From Leucobacter insecticola (GTDB lineage: Bacteria > Actinomycetota > Actinomycetes > Actinomycetales > Microbacteriaceae), in contig NZ_CP049934.1 of the NCBI RefSeq assembly GCF_011382965.1, forward strand, positions 1,674,001 through 1,738,000: a DNA stretch of 64,000 bases. Reading direction: 5' to 3'. The notes below the pieces were generated by a model. The model did not search any database. It had not been told where the DNA came from and saw only the letters and a list, made by a program, of their open reading frames with translations. Below are positions 17,398 to 28,216 of this stretch, in pieces. The position numbers and the translations under genes are program-made. The stretch's first letter is position 1. The number at the start of each line of letters is the position of its first letter.

Positions 17398-17493
17398 TGC
17401 ACCCATTTGCGCTCACCCGTCGCACGGCGGTGAGCGCTATCAATCGTGTTGTATCTGGAGTAGCCTCGGGGTACCTTTGCGAAGGAGGAGGCT

Positions 17494-18853
17494 GATGTCA
17501 AATGGGTGGCAGGCGCTGCAACGTGGCGAGTCTGTGCGCGAGCGGCGACGCCAGTTGGAGCTTGCACACGAGCGCTTTGTGGCAAACGATTTGCCGCACA
17601 GCGGCGTGGTGTCGTCGTTGCTGAGGCCGGTGGTATTGCAGTCCTGGCTTCGTTCACGGGACCGAACCATTGACCCCGATGCTGCCCCTTTGGGGGTCGC
17701 GCTGAGCGCCGACGAACTGGCTGAGCTGCGCCGCACCCATCCGCTCAGCGTGGTGTTGCCGGTTGTACGTCGGCTGCTCCTTCAAGAAGCGACGGAGTCA
17801 GGCTTTATCGTGGCGTTGGGGGACGCCGCGGGGCGATTGCTGTGGGTTGATGGCGATCCGAAGCTCCGGGCGCAGGCGGAAGACATGGGTTTCCTGGCCG
17901 GTGCTGACTGGTCTGAGGCTGCGATGGGTACGAGTGCGCCAGGGATTGCGCTCGAACTTAACCATTCGCTGCAGGTGCTCGGTGCCGAGCATTATCATCG
18001 CTCGGTGCACCAGTGGAGTTGCACGGCCGCCCCTGTGCACGACCCGCGTGACGGTTCGGTGATCGGGGTGATCGACGTGACCGGGGGTGATGCCGCCGCC
18101 GAACCTCACATGCTGCCGCTCATCGAAGCAACACTCGCCGCAGTGGAGGCAGAGATGCGCCTGGTGAGGCTGCGCGAGACGATCTCCCAGGATCGGCCAG
18201 CCGCTTCGCGCGCTTCCTCCCGCACAACCCAAGCGGTGATGACACACCCACCCCGATTGTTGGTGCTTGGTCAGGATCCGGCTGTGCTGGAACACCGCGG
18301 GCAGCGGGAAATTGTGAGTGGCCGACACGCCGAGATCCTGCTCGCGCTCACCGCGGCCCCGCACGGCCTCACTGGCGCTGAACTCGCGGAGCGGGTGTAT
18401 GGCAGCCGCGACGCCGAGGCAACGCTGCGCCCAGAAATTGTGCGCTTGCGGCGCTGGCTGCGAGATCTTGGGGTGCCGCTCGAGCTGGCCTCGAAACCCT
18501 ACCGACTTGATGGTGTACTCAACGTCGATGCCCACGAGCTTCTGACAGCCCTCGAACGCGGTGCGCATCGGCTCGCATTGGCTGCCTACGACGGGCCGGT
18601 GTTGCCCGCCTCGGAGGCTCCGTTCGTCGACGAGCTGCGTCTCGACGTTGACGCGACCCTGCGCGAGTCCCTTCTGCAATCCGCCGCCGCCGCCCCGCTG
18701 TTCGAGTACGCGCAACTGTGGGCGAGCGACGACTTCGAGGTATGGCATACGCTCCTCACGATCCTGCCGCCGCTGTCGCCTCGCCGCGCGCGCGTGGTCA
18801 CAAAACTTGAAGCGCTCGAAGCCAGCGCCAGTGAGGCGCCCGTGCAACGTTGA
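17494..18853 (+). CDS. GAF-domain transcriptional regulator
   Basis: 452 residues from ATG 17494, with a strong AAGGAGGAGG seven bases upstream. The N-terminal half resembles the sensor part of AcoR-type regulators: SWLRSRDRTIDP, a GAF domain (about 80-190) with LLWVDGDPKLR, GMxxGADWSEAAMGTSAPG and CTAAPVHDP. There is no AAA+ domain. The C-terminus (about 280-370) has a winged-helix pattern (ILLALTAAPHGLTGAELAE, LRPEIVRLRRWL). It sits 90 bp upstream of the aldehyde/alcohol dehydrogenase genes, which it probably controls. Confidence 0.8.
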
Positions 18854-18943
18854 TGCAACCTCTTGCGACGTACCCTTTGGGGTGCCGCGGCTCACAGCAG
18901 ACCGCGAGCACCACACGTGACAGTGACGTCAAAGGAGAGCACC

Positions 18944-20466
18944 GTGACCGTTTACGCAGCGCCAGGCCAGCCCGATTCGCTGGTCTCGTTTCAGAGTCGA
19001 TACGAACACTACATTGGTGGTGAGTGGGTACCCCCGGTGAAGGGGCAGTATTTTGAGAACCCCACACCTATCACTGGCAAAATCTTCTGCGAGGTGGCTC
19101 GTGGCACGTCTGAAGATATCGATGCGGCGCTCGACGCGGCCCACGCCGCCGCGCCCGAATGGGGCCGGACGAGCCCCGCCGAGCGCGCCGTGATCCTGAA
19201 CAAGATCGCCGACCGGATGGAACAGAACCTCGAAATGATCGCGGTTGCCGAGACCTGGGACAACGGCAAAGCCGTGCGCGAAACCCTCAACGCCGATATC
19301 CCCCTCGCCATCGACCACTTCCGTTACTTCGCTGGTGCAATCCGCGCACAGGAGGGGTCACTTTCTCAGATCAACGAAGACATGGTCGCGTACCACTTCC
19401 ACGAGCCGCTCGGTGTGGTCGGCCAGATCATTCCCTGGAACTTTCCGATCCTCATGGCTGTCTGGAAGCTTGCCCCGGCGCTAGCCGCAGGCAACGCGGT
19501 GGTGTTGAAACCCGCGGAGCAGACCCCCGCCTCGATCCTGGTGCTCGCGTCCCTCGTCGGTGATCTGTTGCCTCCCGGGGTGCTCAACATCGTGAACGGG
19601 TTTGGTGCCGAGGCTGGTGCGCCGCTCGCGAAGAGCCCGCGCATCCGCAAAATCGCGTTTACCGGTGAGACAACGACCGGTCGGCTCATCATGCAGTATG
19701 CCTCCGAGAATATTATTCCGGTGACACTAGAGCTCGGTGGCAAGAGCCCCAACATCTTCTTTGAAGACGTCATGGCCGCAGACGACGCATACTTCGATAA
19801 GGCCAAAGAAGGCTTCACCATGTTCGCGCTGAACCAGGGTGAGGTTTGTACCTGTCCGTCGCGCGCCCTCATTCAGCACTCCATCGCAGATGATTTTCTT
19901 GAGGCGGTCGTTGAGCGCACCGAACGGATCGTTCGCGGAAATCCGCTCGACACCAACACGATGATGGGCGCACAGGCGTCAAACGACCAGCTTGAGAAGA
20001 TCAAGTCGTACCTCGAGATCGGGCGGCAGGAAGGCGCACAATTGCTGACCGGCGGCGGCGTCGAGGATCGCGGTCCGGGACTCGAGGGGGGTTCTACATC
20101 GAACCGACCATCTTCCGCGGCGACAATTCCATGCGTATCTTCCAGGAAGAGATTTTCGGGCCAGTGGTGTCGGTCACCACTTTCACCGACTTCGACGATG
20201 CCATCCGAATCGCCAACGACACCCTGTATGGCCTCGGCTCGGGTGTCTGGAGCCGCAACGGCAACGTCGCGTACCGGGCGGGCCGTGCGATCCAGGCCGG
20301 TCGCGTTTGGGTCAACAACTATCACGCCTACCCGGCTCATTCGGCGTTTGGCGGATACAAGTCGAGCGGCATCGGGCGTGAAAACCACCTGATGATGCTC
20401 GATCACTACCAGCAAACAAAGAACATGCTGGTGAGCTACAAAGAAACGGCCGATGGGTTCTTCTAG
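18944..20466 (+). CDS. Aldehyde dehydrogenase, NAD-dependent (frameshifted as printed)
   Basis: Start GTG 18944, five bases after AAAGGAG. The sequence follows the ExaC/AldA group: [17 protein letters not shown], catalytic Glu in ELGGKSPN, catalytic Cys in GEVCTCPSR, then [14 protein letters not shown] and [14 protein letters not shown]. It oxidises acetaldehyde or related aldehydes to acids. The frame breaks at a G6 run (20086-20091). One more G reads [13 protein letters not shown] and gives 507 residues, the normal length. The gene lies between a GAF regulator and an alcohol dehydrogenase. Confidence 0.88.
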
Positions 20467-20525
20467 ACCGTTGCGCAGCAGCAACCGTGAACGCACCCCG
20501 ACCACCATCCTTCCAAGGAGAAAAT

Positions 20526-21620
20526 ATGAATGCCTCTATAGCGATGCCCCCCACGCTGTCGCGTGACGAATCAGCTGTGACTGACTCGGCCCTGTCCTCG
20601 ATGCGCGCGGCAACGGTGCATCAGTTCGGGCAGCCGCTTGCAGTTGCGCCCGTGGCAGTTCCCGCGCCGGGAGCGGGCCAAGCGCTGGTGCGTGTGCTCA
20701 CGAGCGGTGTGTGCCACACTGACCTGCACGCCGTAGACGGCGATTGGCCAGTGAAGCCGAATCCGCCGTTTATCCCCGGACACGAGGGTGTCGGTAGGGT
20801 TGTCGCACTCGGCCCGGGCGTCACCAACCTCACCGTCGGTGACCTAGTTGGAAACGCGTGGCTGTGGTCAGCCTGCGGGCAATGTGAGCACTGCCGCACT
20901 GGGTGGGAGACACTGTGTGAACAACAACAGAATGGCGGCTATTCCGTTGATGGCTCGTTCGGCGAATACATGCTGGTTGACGCGACCTACGCCGCAGTGC
21001 TGCCCGAAGGCACCGATCCTGCGGAGGTGGCTCCCGTGCTGTGCGCAGGGGTTACCGTTTACAAGGGACTCAAAGTCACCGGAGTGCGGCCCGGTCAGTG
21101 GGTCGTGATCTCCGGTATCGGTGGCCTCGGACACATCGCGGTGCAGTACGCGGTCGCTATGGGTATGCGGGTTGTCGCGGTGGACGTGGCCGAGGATAAA
21201 CTGGCGCTTGCGCGCTCGCACGGTGCGGAGGTAACTGTCAACGCACGCAACGAAGATCCGGTCGCGGTCATTCAGAAAGCGACCGGGGGAGCACATGGCG
21301 TGCTCGTGACCGCGGTGCACCCCTCCGCGTTCGGCCAGGCGATCGGGATGACTCGCCGCGGCGGAACCATCGTGTTCAACGGTCTGCCACCGGGAGATTT
21401 CCCTGCGCCGATCTTCGATATCGTGCTCAAAGGGCTGACCATTCGTGGATCCATCGTGGGTACCCGCCAGGACATGATCGAGGCGCTCGACTTCTACGCA
21501 CGCGGCATGATCCACCCCACCATCGCCGAGCGTCCGCTCGACGAAATCAACGCGGTGTTTGACGAGATGAAGGCCGGTGCGATTGACGGTCGCATCGTGT
21601 TGCGCTTCGCAAACGCGTAG
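20526..21620 (+). CDS. adhP: Zinc-dependent alcohol dehydrogenase AdhP-like
   Basis: 364 residues from ATG 20526, seven bases after AAGGAG. Catalytic zinc ligands: Cys in TSGVCHTDLHA and His-Glu in PGHEGVG. The structural zinc Cys cluster is CGQCEHCRTGWETLC. The NAD-binding loop is ISGIGGLGHIAVQYA. It interconverts primary alcohols and aldehydes. Together with the upstream aldehyde dehydrogenase it would convert ethanol to acetate, with the DUF779 gene next. Confidence 0.92.
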   Translation: MNASIAMPPTLSRDESAVTDSALSSMRAATVHQFGQPLAVAPVAVPAPGAGQALVRVLTSGVCHTDLHAVDGDWPVKPNPPFIPGHEGVGRVVALGPGVTNLTVGDLVGNAWLWSACGQCEHCRTGWETLCEQQQNGGYSVDGSFGEYMLVDATYAAVLPEGTDPAEVAPVLCAGVTVYKGLKVTGVRPGQWVVISGIGGLGHIAVQYAVAMGMRVVAVDVAEDKLALARSHGAEVTVNARNEDPVAVIQKATGGAHGVLVTAVHPSAFGQAIGMTRRGGTIVFNGLPPGDFPAPIFDIVLKGLTIRGSIVGTRQDMIEALDFYARGMIHPTIAERPLDEINAVFDEMKAGAIDGRIVLRFANA

Positions 21621-21647
21621 GCGCACCAGCGAAAGGCGTGAAGTGAC

Positions 21648-22073
21648 ATGCGTGAGGAATCTGTAGATACTGATCTGCTCGTTGCGCGGCCGGAGGTCGA
21701 CGGCGAGACAGAGAGCCGACTCGCATTCACCCCACAGGCGGTCGAGCTGATCGACCGCCTGTGGGCGCTCCACGGCCCGCTGATGTTTCACCAGTCCGGC
21801 GGGTGCTGTGACGGAAGTGCGCCAATGTGCTATCAGGCCGGCGAGTTCAAGACCGGCGCGCAGGATGTGCTCCTCGGCACCCTTGAGCTGCCGGCGCTCG
21901 CGGGCGGCGGATCGGGATCGAACCGCATGATCCAGTTCTGGATGTCTCGTGAGCAGTTTGGTGTGTGGGCCCACACGCACCTGACGATCGACACTGTGCC
22001 GGGTCGCGGCGGCGGGTTTTCACTGGAGGCCCCGGAGGGGCAGCGCTTCCTGATCCGCTCGCGGCTGCTTTAG
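21648..22073 (+). CDS. DUF779 protein
   Basis: 141 residues. The Cys-rich core [14 protein letters not shown] and [24 protein letters not shown] are typical. The family is nearly always next to an aldehyde dehydrogenase, as here, but its function is not established. The cysteines suggest metal binding or redox activity. Confidence 0.88.
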   Translation: MREESVDTDLLVARPEVDGETESRLAFTPQAVELIDRLWALHGPLMFHQSGGCCDGSAPMCYQAGEFKTGAQDVLLGTLELPALAGGGSGSNRMIQFWMSREQFGVWAHTHLTIDTVPGRGGGFSLEAPEGQRFLIRSRLL

Positions 22074-22182
22074 TAGTGCGTTTCAGAAATATTCATCAGT
22101 TGCGGAGTGCCCGATAGCGGCGCTCCCTGCGCTGTCTTCGTCGGCTTTGCCACAGCAAAGAGCGCGTGACACAACCTTGCTT

Positions 22183-22200
22183 TATACCCCTGGGGGTATA
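22183..22200. promoter_or_regulatory. Copper operator (CsoR-type palindrome)
   Basis: TATACCCCTGGGGGTATA is an almost perfect palindrome matching the ATACCCC-x-GGGTAT operators of the copper repressor CsoR. It lies 78 bp before the copper ATPase start. No csoR gene is in the window, so the repressor would act in trans. Confidence 0.8.
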
Positions 22201-22278
22201 TTGTGGAACGCGAAGCCCGGTGTTCGCTGCGGTCACATACTGAGTGGCTCGGCCGGGCCAAGAATGCGGGGCAAAAAC

Positions 22279-24549
22279 ATGAGCACATCAGCGCTACCGG
22301 GGAACGGTACCGGAATCGAGCTGGAAATCGGTGGCATGACCTGTGCGTCCTGCGCCATGCGCATCGAGAAAAAGTTGAACAGGCTCGACGGTGTCGAGGC
22401 CACCGTGAACTACGCGACGGAGAAGGCGCGGGTCACGGTTCCCGCTGGGTACGATCCCGCCATCCTGATCGCGGAAGTCGAAAAGACGGGGTACTCGGCC
22501 GTTCTTCCCAAGCCCAAGACGGAGCGCATGGCCGAGGCCGGTGGCGGCAGCCCCGAGACGGAAGATCCCGAGTTGCGCTCCCTCCGTGCCCGCCTCATCG
22601 CCTCGGTGGTGCTGAGTGTTCCGGTCATCGCAATGGCCATGGTCCCGGCACTGCAGTTCACCTATTGGCAGTGGGCGTCGCTCGCCCTCGCTTCGCCCGT
22701 GATCGTGTGGGGGGCGTGGCCGTTTCATCGGGCGGCCTGGCAGAATCTGAAGCACGCCACCGCCACGATGGACACGCTCATCTCTATGGGGACGCTCTCT
22801 GCGTTCATGTGGTCCCTATACGCGCTCTTTCTGGGCACCGCGGGCATGCCGGGAATGACGCACGCCTTCGAGCTGACGCTCGCCCGTCACGATGCCTCGG
22901 GGAATATCTACCTCGAAGTGGGGGCCGGGGTGACGATGTTCATTCTGGCCGGACGATACTTCGAAAAGCGATCCAAGAAGCAGGCGGGTGCAGCACTGCG
23001 CGCCCTGCTCGAGCTCGGCGCCAAAGAGGTGTCGCTGCTGCGCGATGGCGTCGAAATAACCGTCCCGGTTGAAGATCTGCGACTCGATGACGAATTTGTT
23101 GTGCGGCCAGGCGAAAAGTTTGCCACCGACGGCGTGGTCGTCTCAGGATCCTCGGCGGTTGACGCCTCGATGCTCACCGGCGAATCGATGCCGGTCGAGG
23201 TGGCTGCGGGTGATGCCGTGACCGGTGCAACGACCAATGTGGGTGGGCGCTTGGTGGTCCGGGCAACTCGGATCGGCGCAGACACGCAGCTCGCGCAGAT
23301 GGCGCAGCTGGTTGAGGATGCGCAGACCGGCAAGGCCGAGGTGCAACGCCTCGCCGACCGGATCTCGGGGGTGTTCGTGCCGATCGTGCTGGTGATTGCA
23401 CTGGTGACGGTCGTCGCCTGGTTGATCGCCGGGTTCCCGGCATCGGCGGCGTTCTCAGCGGCGGTGGCAGTGCTCGTGATCGCGTGCCCGTGCGCGCTCG
23501 GCCTGGCAACCCCAACGGCCCTGCTCGTTGGCACGGGGCGCGGCGCGCAGATGGGAGTCCTTATCAAGGGGCCTGAGATCCTCGAATCCACGCGCAAGAT
23601 TGACACCGTGGTGCTCGACAAGACCGGAACGGTGACCACCGGCAAGATGGCGCTGGCGGACGTGATGCTGGAAGACGGGGTCGACCGCGGTGAGCTGTTG
23701 CGCCTGGTCGGCGCGCTTGAAAACGCATCCGAGCACCCCATCGCGCAGGCCATCACCCGGGGTGCCGTGCAGGAGGTCGGCGCGTTGCCCGACCCCGAGA
23801 CCTTTACAAACCTCGCGGGCGCTGGCGTGCAGGGAGTCGTCGACGGGCACGCCGTGATCGTGGGGCGTGAGTCACTCCTCGCGGAGTGGTCGCAGGCCTT
23901 GAGCCCGAGGCTGCGCGAGGCTAAAGCGCAGGCGGAACGCAGCGGGAAGACCGTTGTCGCTGTCGGGTGGGACGGCCGTGCGCGCGGCATCTGCGTCGTT
24001 GCCGACACGGTGAAGCCGAGCAGTGCCGAAGCGATCAGACAGCTCAAAGCGCTCGGCCTGGCGCCGATCCTGCTCACCGGAGATAACGCGGCGGTTGCGC
24101 GGCAGATCGCGGCCGAAGTGGGCATCGAAGAGGTGATTGCGGAGGTGCTCCCCACCGACAAAGTGGAGGTCGTCGCGCGTTTGCAGCGCGAGGGGCGGAC
24201 CGTCGCGATGGTGGGCGACGGCGTCAACGACGCCCCGGCCCTCGCCCAGGCCGATTTAGGGCTGGCCATGGGCACGGGAGCTGATGTTGCGATCGAGGCC
24301 TCAGACATTACGCTCGTGCGCGGCGACCTCCGCAGCGTGGTCGACGCGATCAAGCTCTCCCGGAAGACCCTCGGGACCATCAAAACGAACCTCTTCTGGG
24401 CGTTTGCTTACAACGTCGCCGCCATTCCCGTGGCAGCGTTCGGGCTCCTCAACCCGATGCTCGCCGGAGCGGCGATGGCCCTCTCGAGTGTCTTTGTGGT
24501 GGGAAATAGCCTCCGCTTGCGAGGTGTTCGCAGCGTCATTGCCAAGTGA
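22279..24549 (+). CDS. copA: Copper-exporting P1B-type ATPase
   Basis: 756 residues from ATG 22279, chosen because it starts just before the metal domain; the open frame extends upstream through the operator without homology. One N-terminal heavy-metal domain (GMTCASC, Cys 22 and 25), eight expected membrane helices, intramembrane CPC (403-405) for Cu(I), phosphorylation site DKTGTVT (Asp 447), HP motif SEHPIAQAI and hinge [14 protein letters not shown]. It pumps Cu(I) out of the cytoplasm. The operator upstream predicts induction by copper. Confidence 0.92.
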   Translation: MSTSALPGNGTGIELEIGGMTCASCAMRIEKKLNRLDGVEATVNYATEKARVTVPAGYDPAILIAEVEKTGYSAVLPKPKTERMAEAGGGSPETEDPELRSLRARLIASVVLSVPVIAMAMVPALQFTYWQWASLALASPVIVWGAWPFHRAAWQNLKHATATMDTLISMGTLSAFMWSLYALFLGTAGMPGMTHAFELTLARHDASGNIYLEVGAGVTMFILAGRYFEKRSKKQAGAALRALLELGAKEVSLLRDGVEITVPVEDLRLDDEFVVRPGEKFATDGVVVSGSSAVDASMLTGESMPVEVAAGDAVTGATTNVGGRLVVRATRIGADTQLAQMAQLVEDAQTGKAEVQRLADRISGVFVPIVLVIALVTVVAWLIAGFPASAAFSAAVAVLVIACPCALGLATPTALLVGTGRGAQMGVLIKGPEILESTRKIDTVVLDKTGTVTTGKMALADVMLEDGVDRGELLRLVGALENASEHPIAQAITRGAVQEVGALPDPETFTNLAGAGVQGVVDGHAVIVGRESLLAEWSQALSPRLREAKAQAERSGKTVVAVGWDGRARGICVVADTVKPSSAEAIRQLKALGLAPILLTGDNAAVARQIAAEVGIEEVIAEVLPTDKVEVVARLQREGRTVAMVGDGVNDAPALAQADLGLAMGTGADVAIEASDITLVRGDLRSVVDAIKLSRKTLGTIKTNLFWAFAYNVAAIPVAAFGLLNPMLAGAAMALSSVFVVGNSLRLRGVRSVIAK

Positions 24550-24644
24550 TGAGCCGGACGCGAAGCTCCCCGAAGCCGGTGACGCAGCCGCTCACCTCGG
24601 GCATTCGCTCCGATACCCAGTCCAACCTGCGACAATAGACGACA

Positions 24645-25964
24645 ATGGATCCGAACAAGCTCAATCACAGTGCCTCCCAGCAGGCCAGCGGTGCGACCAA
24701 GCCCGTGTATACGCAGACGCGACCCAAGCGCGAGGCCTCACGCCCGCAGGTGCGCCCCAAAGCAGAGGGCTGGCAGCAAATCGCCGGCCCAGACGGGCGC
24801 CCGACCCTGCAGTTTGCGTCGCCGCGCGTCAAGCAGCCCGCAACTCACCTCGCCGACATGACCCTGGCGGAGCGCGAAGCGAAAGTGAAAGAGCTGGGCT
24901 TGCCCCCGTTCCGCGCGAAGCAGCTCTCGAAGCACTACTTCGAGAACTACACGAGCGATCCCGCACAGATGACCGATCTGCCCAAGGACCGCCGCGATGA
25001 ACTCGCCGAGGTGTTCTTCCCTCCGCTGTTGACCGAGGTCAAGCGGTTGCAGACTGACGACAACGCGACGGTGAAGTTCCTGTGGCGCCTGTTCGACGGC
25101 GCGCTCGTCGAGTCTGTCCTGATGCGCTACCCGGGCAGGATCACACTGTGTGTCTCGAGCCAGTGCGGTTGCGGCATGAACTGCCCGTTCTGCGCTACCG
25201 GCCAGGCTGGGCTCACTCGAAACATGTCCACGGCCGAGATCCTCGACCAGATCGTGCAGGCCAACCGGGTTATTGCGGAGGGTGGCCTGGGGCGCGGCAG
25301 GCAGGCGGGCAACGGCGCAGAACCGGAGCGCGTCACCAACATCGTGTTTATGGGCATGGGGGAGCCGCTCGCCAATTACAAACGCGTGATGAACGCTGTG
25401 CACCGCATGATTGCGCCCGCGCCCGAGGGACTCGGCATGTCGGCGCGCGGCATTACCGTGTCGACCGTCGGGCTTGCCCCCGCGATCCGCAAGCTCGCCG
25501 ACGAGAACATCCCGATCACGTTCGCGCTGTCGCTGCACGCGCCAGACGATGAACTGCGTGACGAGTTGATCCCCGTGAACAGTCGTTGGAAGGTCGCCGA
25601 GGTCATCGATGCCGCCTACCACTACTACGAGAAGACCGGGCGGCGCGTCTCGATTGAGTACGCGCTGATCAAAGACATGAACGATCATGCGTGGCGTGCG
25701 GACCTGCTGGCGGATCTGCTAAACGCGCGCGGCCGTGGCTGGGTGCACGTCAATCCGATCCCGCTCAATCCGACGCCCGGGTCGATCTGGACCTCGTCCA
25801 CCCGTGAGGTCACCCGCGAGTTTGTCGATCGTCTCAATGCTGCGGGGATCCCGACGACACTGCGCGATACACGTGGCAAGGAGATCGACGGTGCGTGCGG
25901 CCAACTGGTCGCCACGGAGCAGGACCGCGCCGACGCCGATGCGCTGGCCAGTCCTGGCTCATAA
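24645..25964 (+). CDS. rlmN: 23S rRNA/tRNA adenine-C2 methyltransferase RlmN
   Basis: 439 residues. Radical-SAM enzyme that methylates A2503 of 23S rRNA and A37 of some tRNAs. The iron-sulfur motif C-x3-C-x2-C is CGMNCPFC (Cys 176, 180, 183). [24 protein letters not shown] and GACGQL (second catalytic Cys near the end) are present. An N-terminal Lys/Arg/Gln-rich extension of about 60 residues is longer than in E. coli. Confidence 0.95.
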   Translation: MDPNKLNHSASQQASGATKPVYTQTRPKREASRPQVRPKAEGWQQIAGPDGRPTLQFASPRVKQPATHLADMTLAEREAKVKELGLPPFRAKQLSKHYFENYTSDPAQMTDLPKDRRDELAEVFFPPLLTEVKRLQTDDNATVKFLWRLFDGALVESVLMRYPGRITLCVSSQCGCGMNCPFCATGQAGLTRNMSTAEILDQIVQANRVIAEGGLGRGRQAGNGAEPERVTNIVFMGMGEPLANYKRVMNAVHRMIAPAPEGLGMSARGITVSTVGLAPAIRKLADENIPITFALSLHAPDDELRDELIPVNSRWKVAEVIDAAYHYYEKTGRRVSIEYALIKDMNDHAWRADLLADLLNARGRGWVHVNPIPLNPTPGSIWTSSTREVTREFVDRLNAAGIPTTLRDTRGKEIDGACGQLVATEQDRADADALASPGS

Positions 25965-26015
25965 TCTGGGTGAAAGCTTCTTATAGCTTCGTTTACTTTG
26001 AGTTATGATGTACGA

Positions 26016-26969
26016 ATGAACGCGACCCGCACTCCGGAGTCACACGGTTCGATCGACTCGACCGAACTGCGGATCCTGCACGCGCTCGCGATCACGGGAT
26101 CCCTCACAGCCACGGCAGCTCAGCTCGGTCTCAGCCAACCGGCAATCAGCCAGCGCATCAAGCGCGTGGAGACTCGGCTTGCGGTGCCGCTCATCGAACG
26201 CTGTGGGCGCGGCATTCGCCTCACCACAGCCGGTCAGATCCTCGCTGATCACGGCCGCACCGTGGTCGCGGAGATTGACGCGGCGCTTGCGGCGATCGAC
26301 GATCTGCGCGGCGAGCGGGCGGGGGTGCTCCGACTCGTCGGGTTTCCTTCCGCCTCCGCCACGGTGGTGCCAGCGGTGATGCGTGCGCTTGCGGTTGAAG
26401 CCCCCGAGGTTGCGCTGCAGTATCGCGAGGCCGAGCCGCCCTCAGCCACGGCCATGCTCCGCGACGGCGAGGTCGACTGCGCCCTTGTCTTCGACTATGA
26501 GGGAGCCGGTGAGCTCCCTGCCGGCAGTGCGTTCCTGCCGCTGTGGCGCGAGGAGGTCAGCCTTGTCGCCTCCGAAGCGCGCGTCGGTTCCGCGGAATCC
26601 GCGAGTCTCGAGGATTTCTCCGCCGAGCACTGGATCGCCGGCTGCGAGAAATGCCGCGGCCACCTACTCACGGCCGCGGGACATGCTGGCTTTGAACCAG
26701 AGATCATCCAAGAGACCGACAACGTGCCCGCAATGCTGGCGATGGCTGCCGCCGGAGGGGCCGTCGCGCTCGTGCCCGGGCTCGCGCTCGCCGCGGCTCG
26801 AACCTTGCCCGATGACGCTCGCGCGCTTCCGCTCGATCCGCCTCGCTACCGCACGATCGGTCTTGTTTCGATGGTCACCGCCAACGAGAGCCCGCAGGTA
26901 AAACTCGCGAAACGCCTCCTCGCGGGCATTGATGGCAGCTGCTGGGGGCTCGAGTCCGTTGCTCACTAG
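26016..26969 (+). CDS. LysR-family transcriptional regulator
   Basis: 317 residues. Winged helix-turn-helix at the N-terminus (LRILHALAITGSLTATAAQ, LGLSQPAISQRIKRVE), then a periplasmic-binding-like effector domain. CEKCRGHLL near residue 215 is a feature of one actinobacterial subgroup. The stop lies 38 bp inside the start of the MFS gene, so the two are probably co-transcribed. Confidence 0.88.
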   Translation: MNATRTPESHGSIDSTELRILHALAITGSLTATAAQLGLSQPAISQRIKRVETRLAVPLIERCGRGIRLTTAGQILADHGRTVVAEIDAALAAIDDLRGERAGVLRLVGFPSASATVVPAVMRALAVEAPEVALQYREAEPPSATAMLRDGEVDCALVFDYEGAGELPAGSAFLPLWREEVSLVASEARVGSAESASLEDFSAEHWIAGCEKCRGHLLTAAGHAGFEPEIIQETDNVPAMLAMAAAGGAVALVPGLALAAARTLPDDARALPLDPPRYRTIGLVSMVTANESPQVKLAKRLLAGIDGSCWGLESVAH

Positions 26970-28206
26970 CGACCTCGGCGCGCAGGCCAGGGTGCAACGC
27001 CGCACTCTCCTGATCCTCGCGCTTGCCACAATTCTCGGCGGTCTCGGAGTTGGCGCGTCACTGTCGGCAGGCGCCCTCCTGATCGCGGACATCACCGGGA
27101 ACCCCGCGCTCTCCGGTCTCGGATCCACCATGAACGCGGTTGGCGCCGCAATCGCGGGGATGCCGCTTGCGAAGCTGGCCGCGCAACGCGGACGCAGGAT
27201 TGCGCTCACCACGGGCAACCTGATTGCGGTCGGCGGAGCGGCGCTCGTGATCACCGCGGCAGCCCTTCACTTTGGCCCGCTGCTGTTTCTCGGTCTCGCC
27301 GTGCTGGGTATTGCCGTTGCCGTGCAGTTGCAGTCCCGGTTCGCCGCGGCAGACCTGGCGCTTCCCGAGCGTCGCGGGCGCGACCTTTCGATGGTCGTAT
27401 GGTCGATCACGATTGGTGCGGTCACCGGCCCAAACCTTGTCGGACCGGGTGAACGGCTGGGCGATGCCGCGGGGTTACCCGGACTCGCAGGAATCTTCAT
27501 CATCACGATTGCCGCGCAGTTCGCTGCAGCCTGTGTGGTCTGGTTTGGGCTGCGCCCTGACCCGCTGTTCGAATCTCGCAGACTGGTACGCGTGGCTGAG
27601 AAGGCGGCGGGTCCCCAGACTTCCGCTGCTGGAGCTCCTGATCAGAGCGTGTCCCGGATCCCGCAGTATCTCGCGATTAGCGTGATTGCCCTCGCGCACG
27701 CGGTGATGGTGGGGCTGATGGCGATGACGCCGCTGCATCTCACCCACCACGGCGGCAGCATCGAGCTGGTTGGTTTCACCATCAGCCTGCACATTGCGGG
27801 CATGTATGCGCTGTCCCCAGTATTCGGCTATCTGAGCGGGCGCTTCGGCGCGATCCCCGTGGTGCTTGCCGGTTTCGTCGTGCTCGGTCTTGCGGCAGTC
27901 GGCACCTTCGTCGGCGGCGACAATGTCGTGATTATTCAGACGGCGCTGGTGCTGCTGGGCCTGGGCTGGAGTATGGCGACGGTGGCGGGGGCGACGCTGC
28001 TCACCGATCTGACGCCGCTGGCGCACCGCCCCAAACGTCAGGGTCAGTCCGACACCGCGATGAACGCGGCGGGGGCGCTGTTTGGCGCGGCGTCGGGTGT
28101 CTTGTTTGACGCGGGTGGGTTTCCGGTGCTGTCGGTTGTCGCCGGCGCACTGATCCTCGCGGGGATCGCCGTGGCGGGGCGTCTCGCGCTCCTCGCGCGA
28201 GGGTAG
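26932..28206 (+). CDS. Major facilitator superfamily transporter
   Basis: 424 residues with twelve likely membrane helices in two halves. The loop between helices 2 and 3 reads PLAKLAAQRGRRIALTTG, matching MFS motif A. It overlaps the LysR gene by 38 bp. The substrate is unknown; a LysR-linked efflux role is plausible. Confidence 0.85.
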   Translation: MAAAGGSSPLLTSDLGAQARVQRRTLLILALATILGGLGVGASLSAGALLIADITGNPALSGLGSTMNAVGAAIAGMPLAKLAAQRGRRIALTTGNLIAVGGAALVITAAALHFGPLLFLGLAVLGIAVAVQLQSRFAAADLALPERRGRDLSMVVWSITIGAVTGPNLVGPGERLGDAAGLPGLAGIFIITIAAQFAAACVVWFGLRPDPLFESRRLVRVAEKAAGPQTSAAGAPDQSVSRIPQYLAISVIALAHAVMVGLMAMTPLHLTHHGGSIELVGFTISLHIAGMYALSPVFGYLSGRFGAIPVVLAGFVVLGLAAVGTFVGGDNVVIIQTALVLLGLGWSMATVAGATLLTDLTPLAHRPKRQGQSDTAMNAAGALFGAASGVLFDAGGFPVLSVVAGALILAGIAVAGRLALLARG

Positions 28207-28216
28207 ACTGGTGGGG

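Noticed and set aside
20868..21980. 370-codon antisense frame over adhP and DUF779
   Set aside because: It spans two well-supported genes on the other strand, so it is a codon-bias shadow.
22908..24383. 491-codon frame antisense to copA
   Set aside because: It is the shadow of a high-GC gene: the complementary frame encodes a clear copper ATPase and this one has low-complexity Ser/Thr/Ala composition without motifs.
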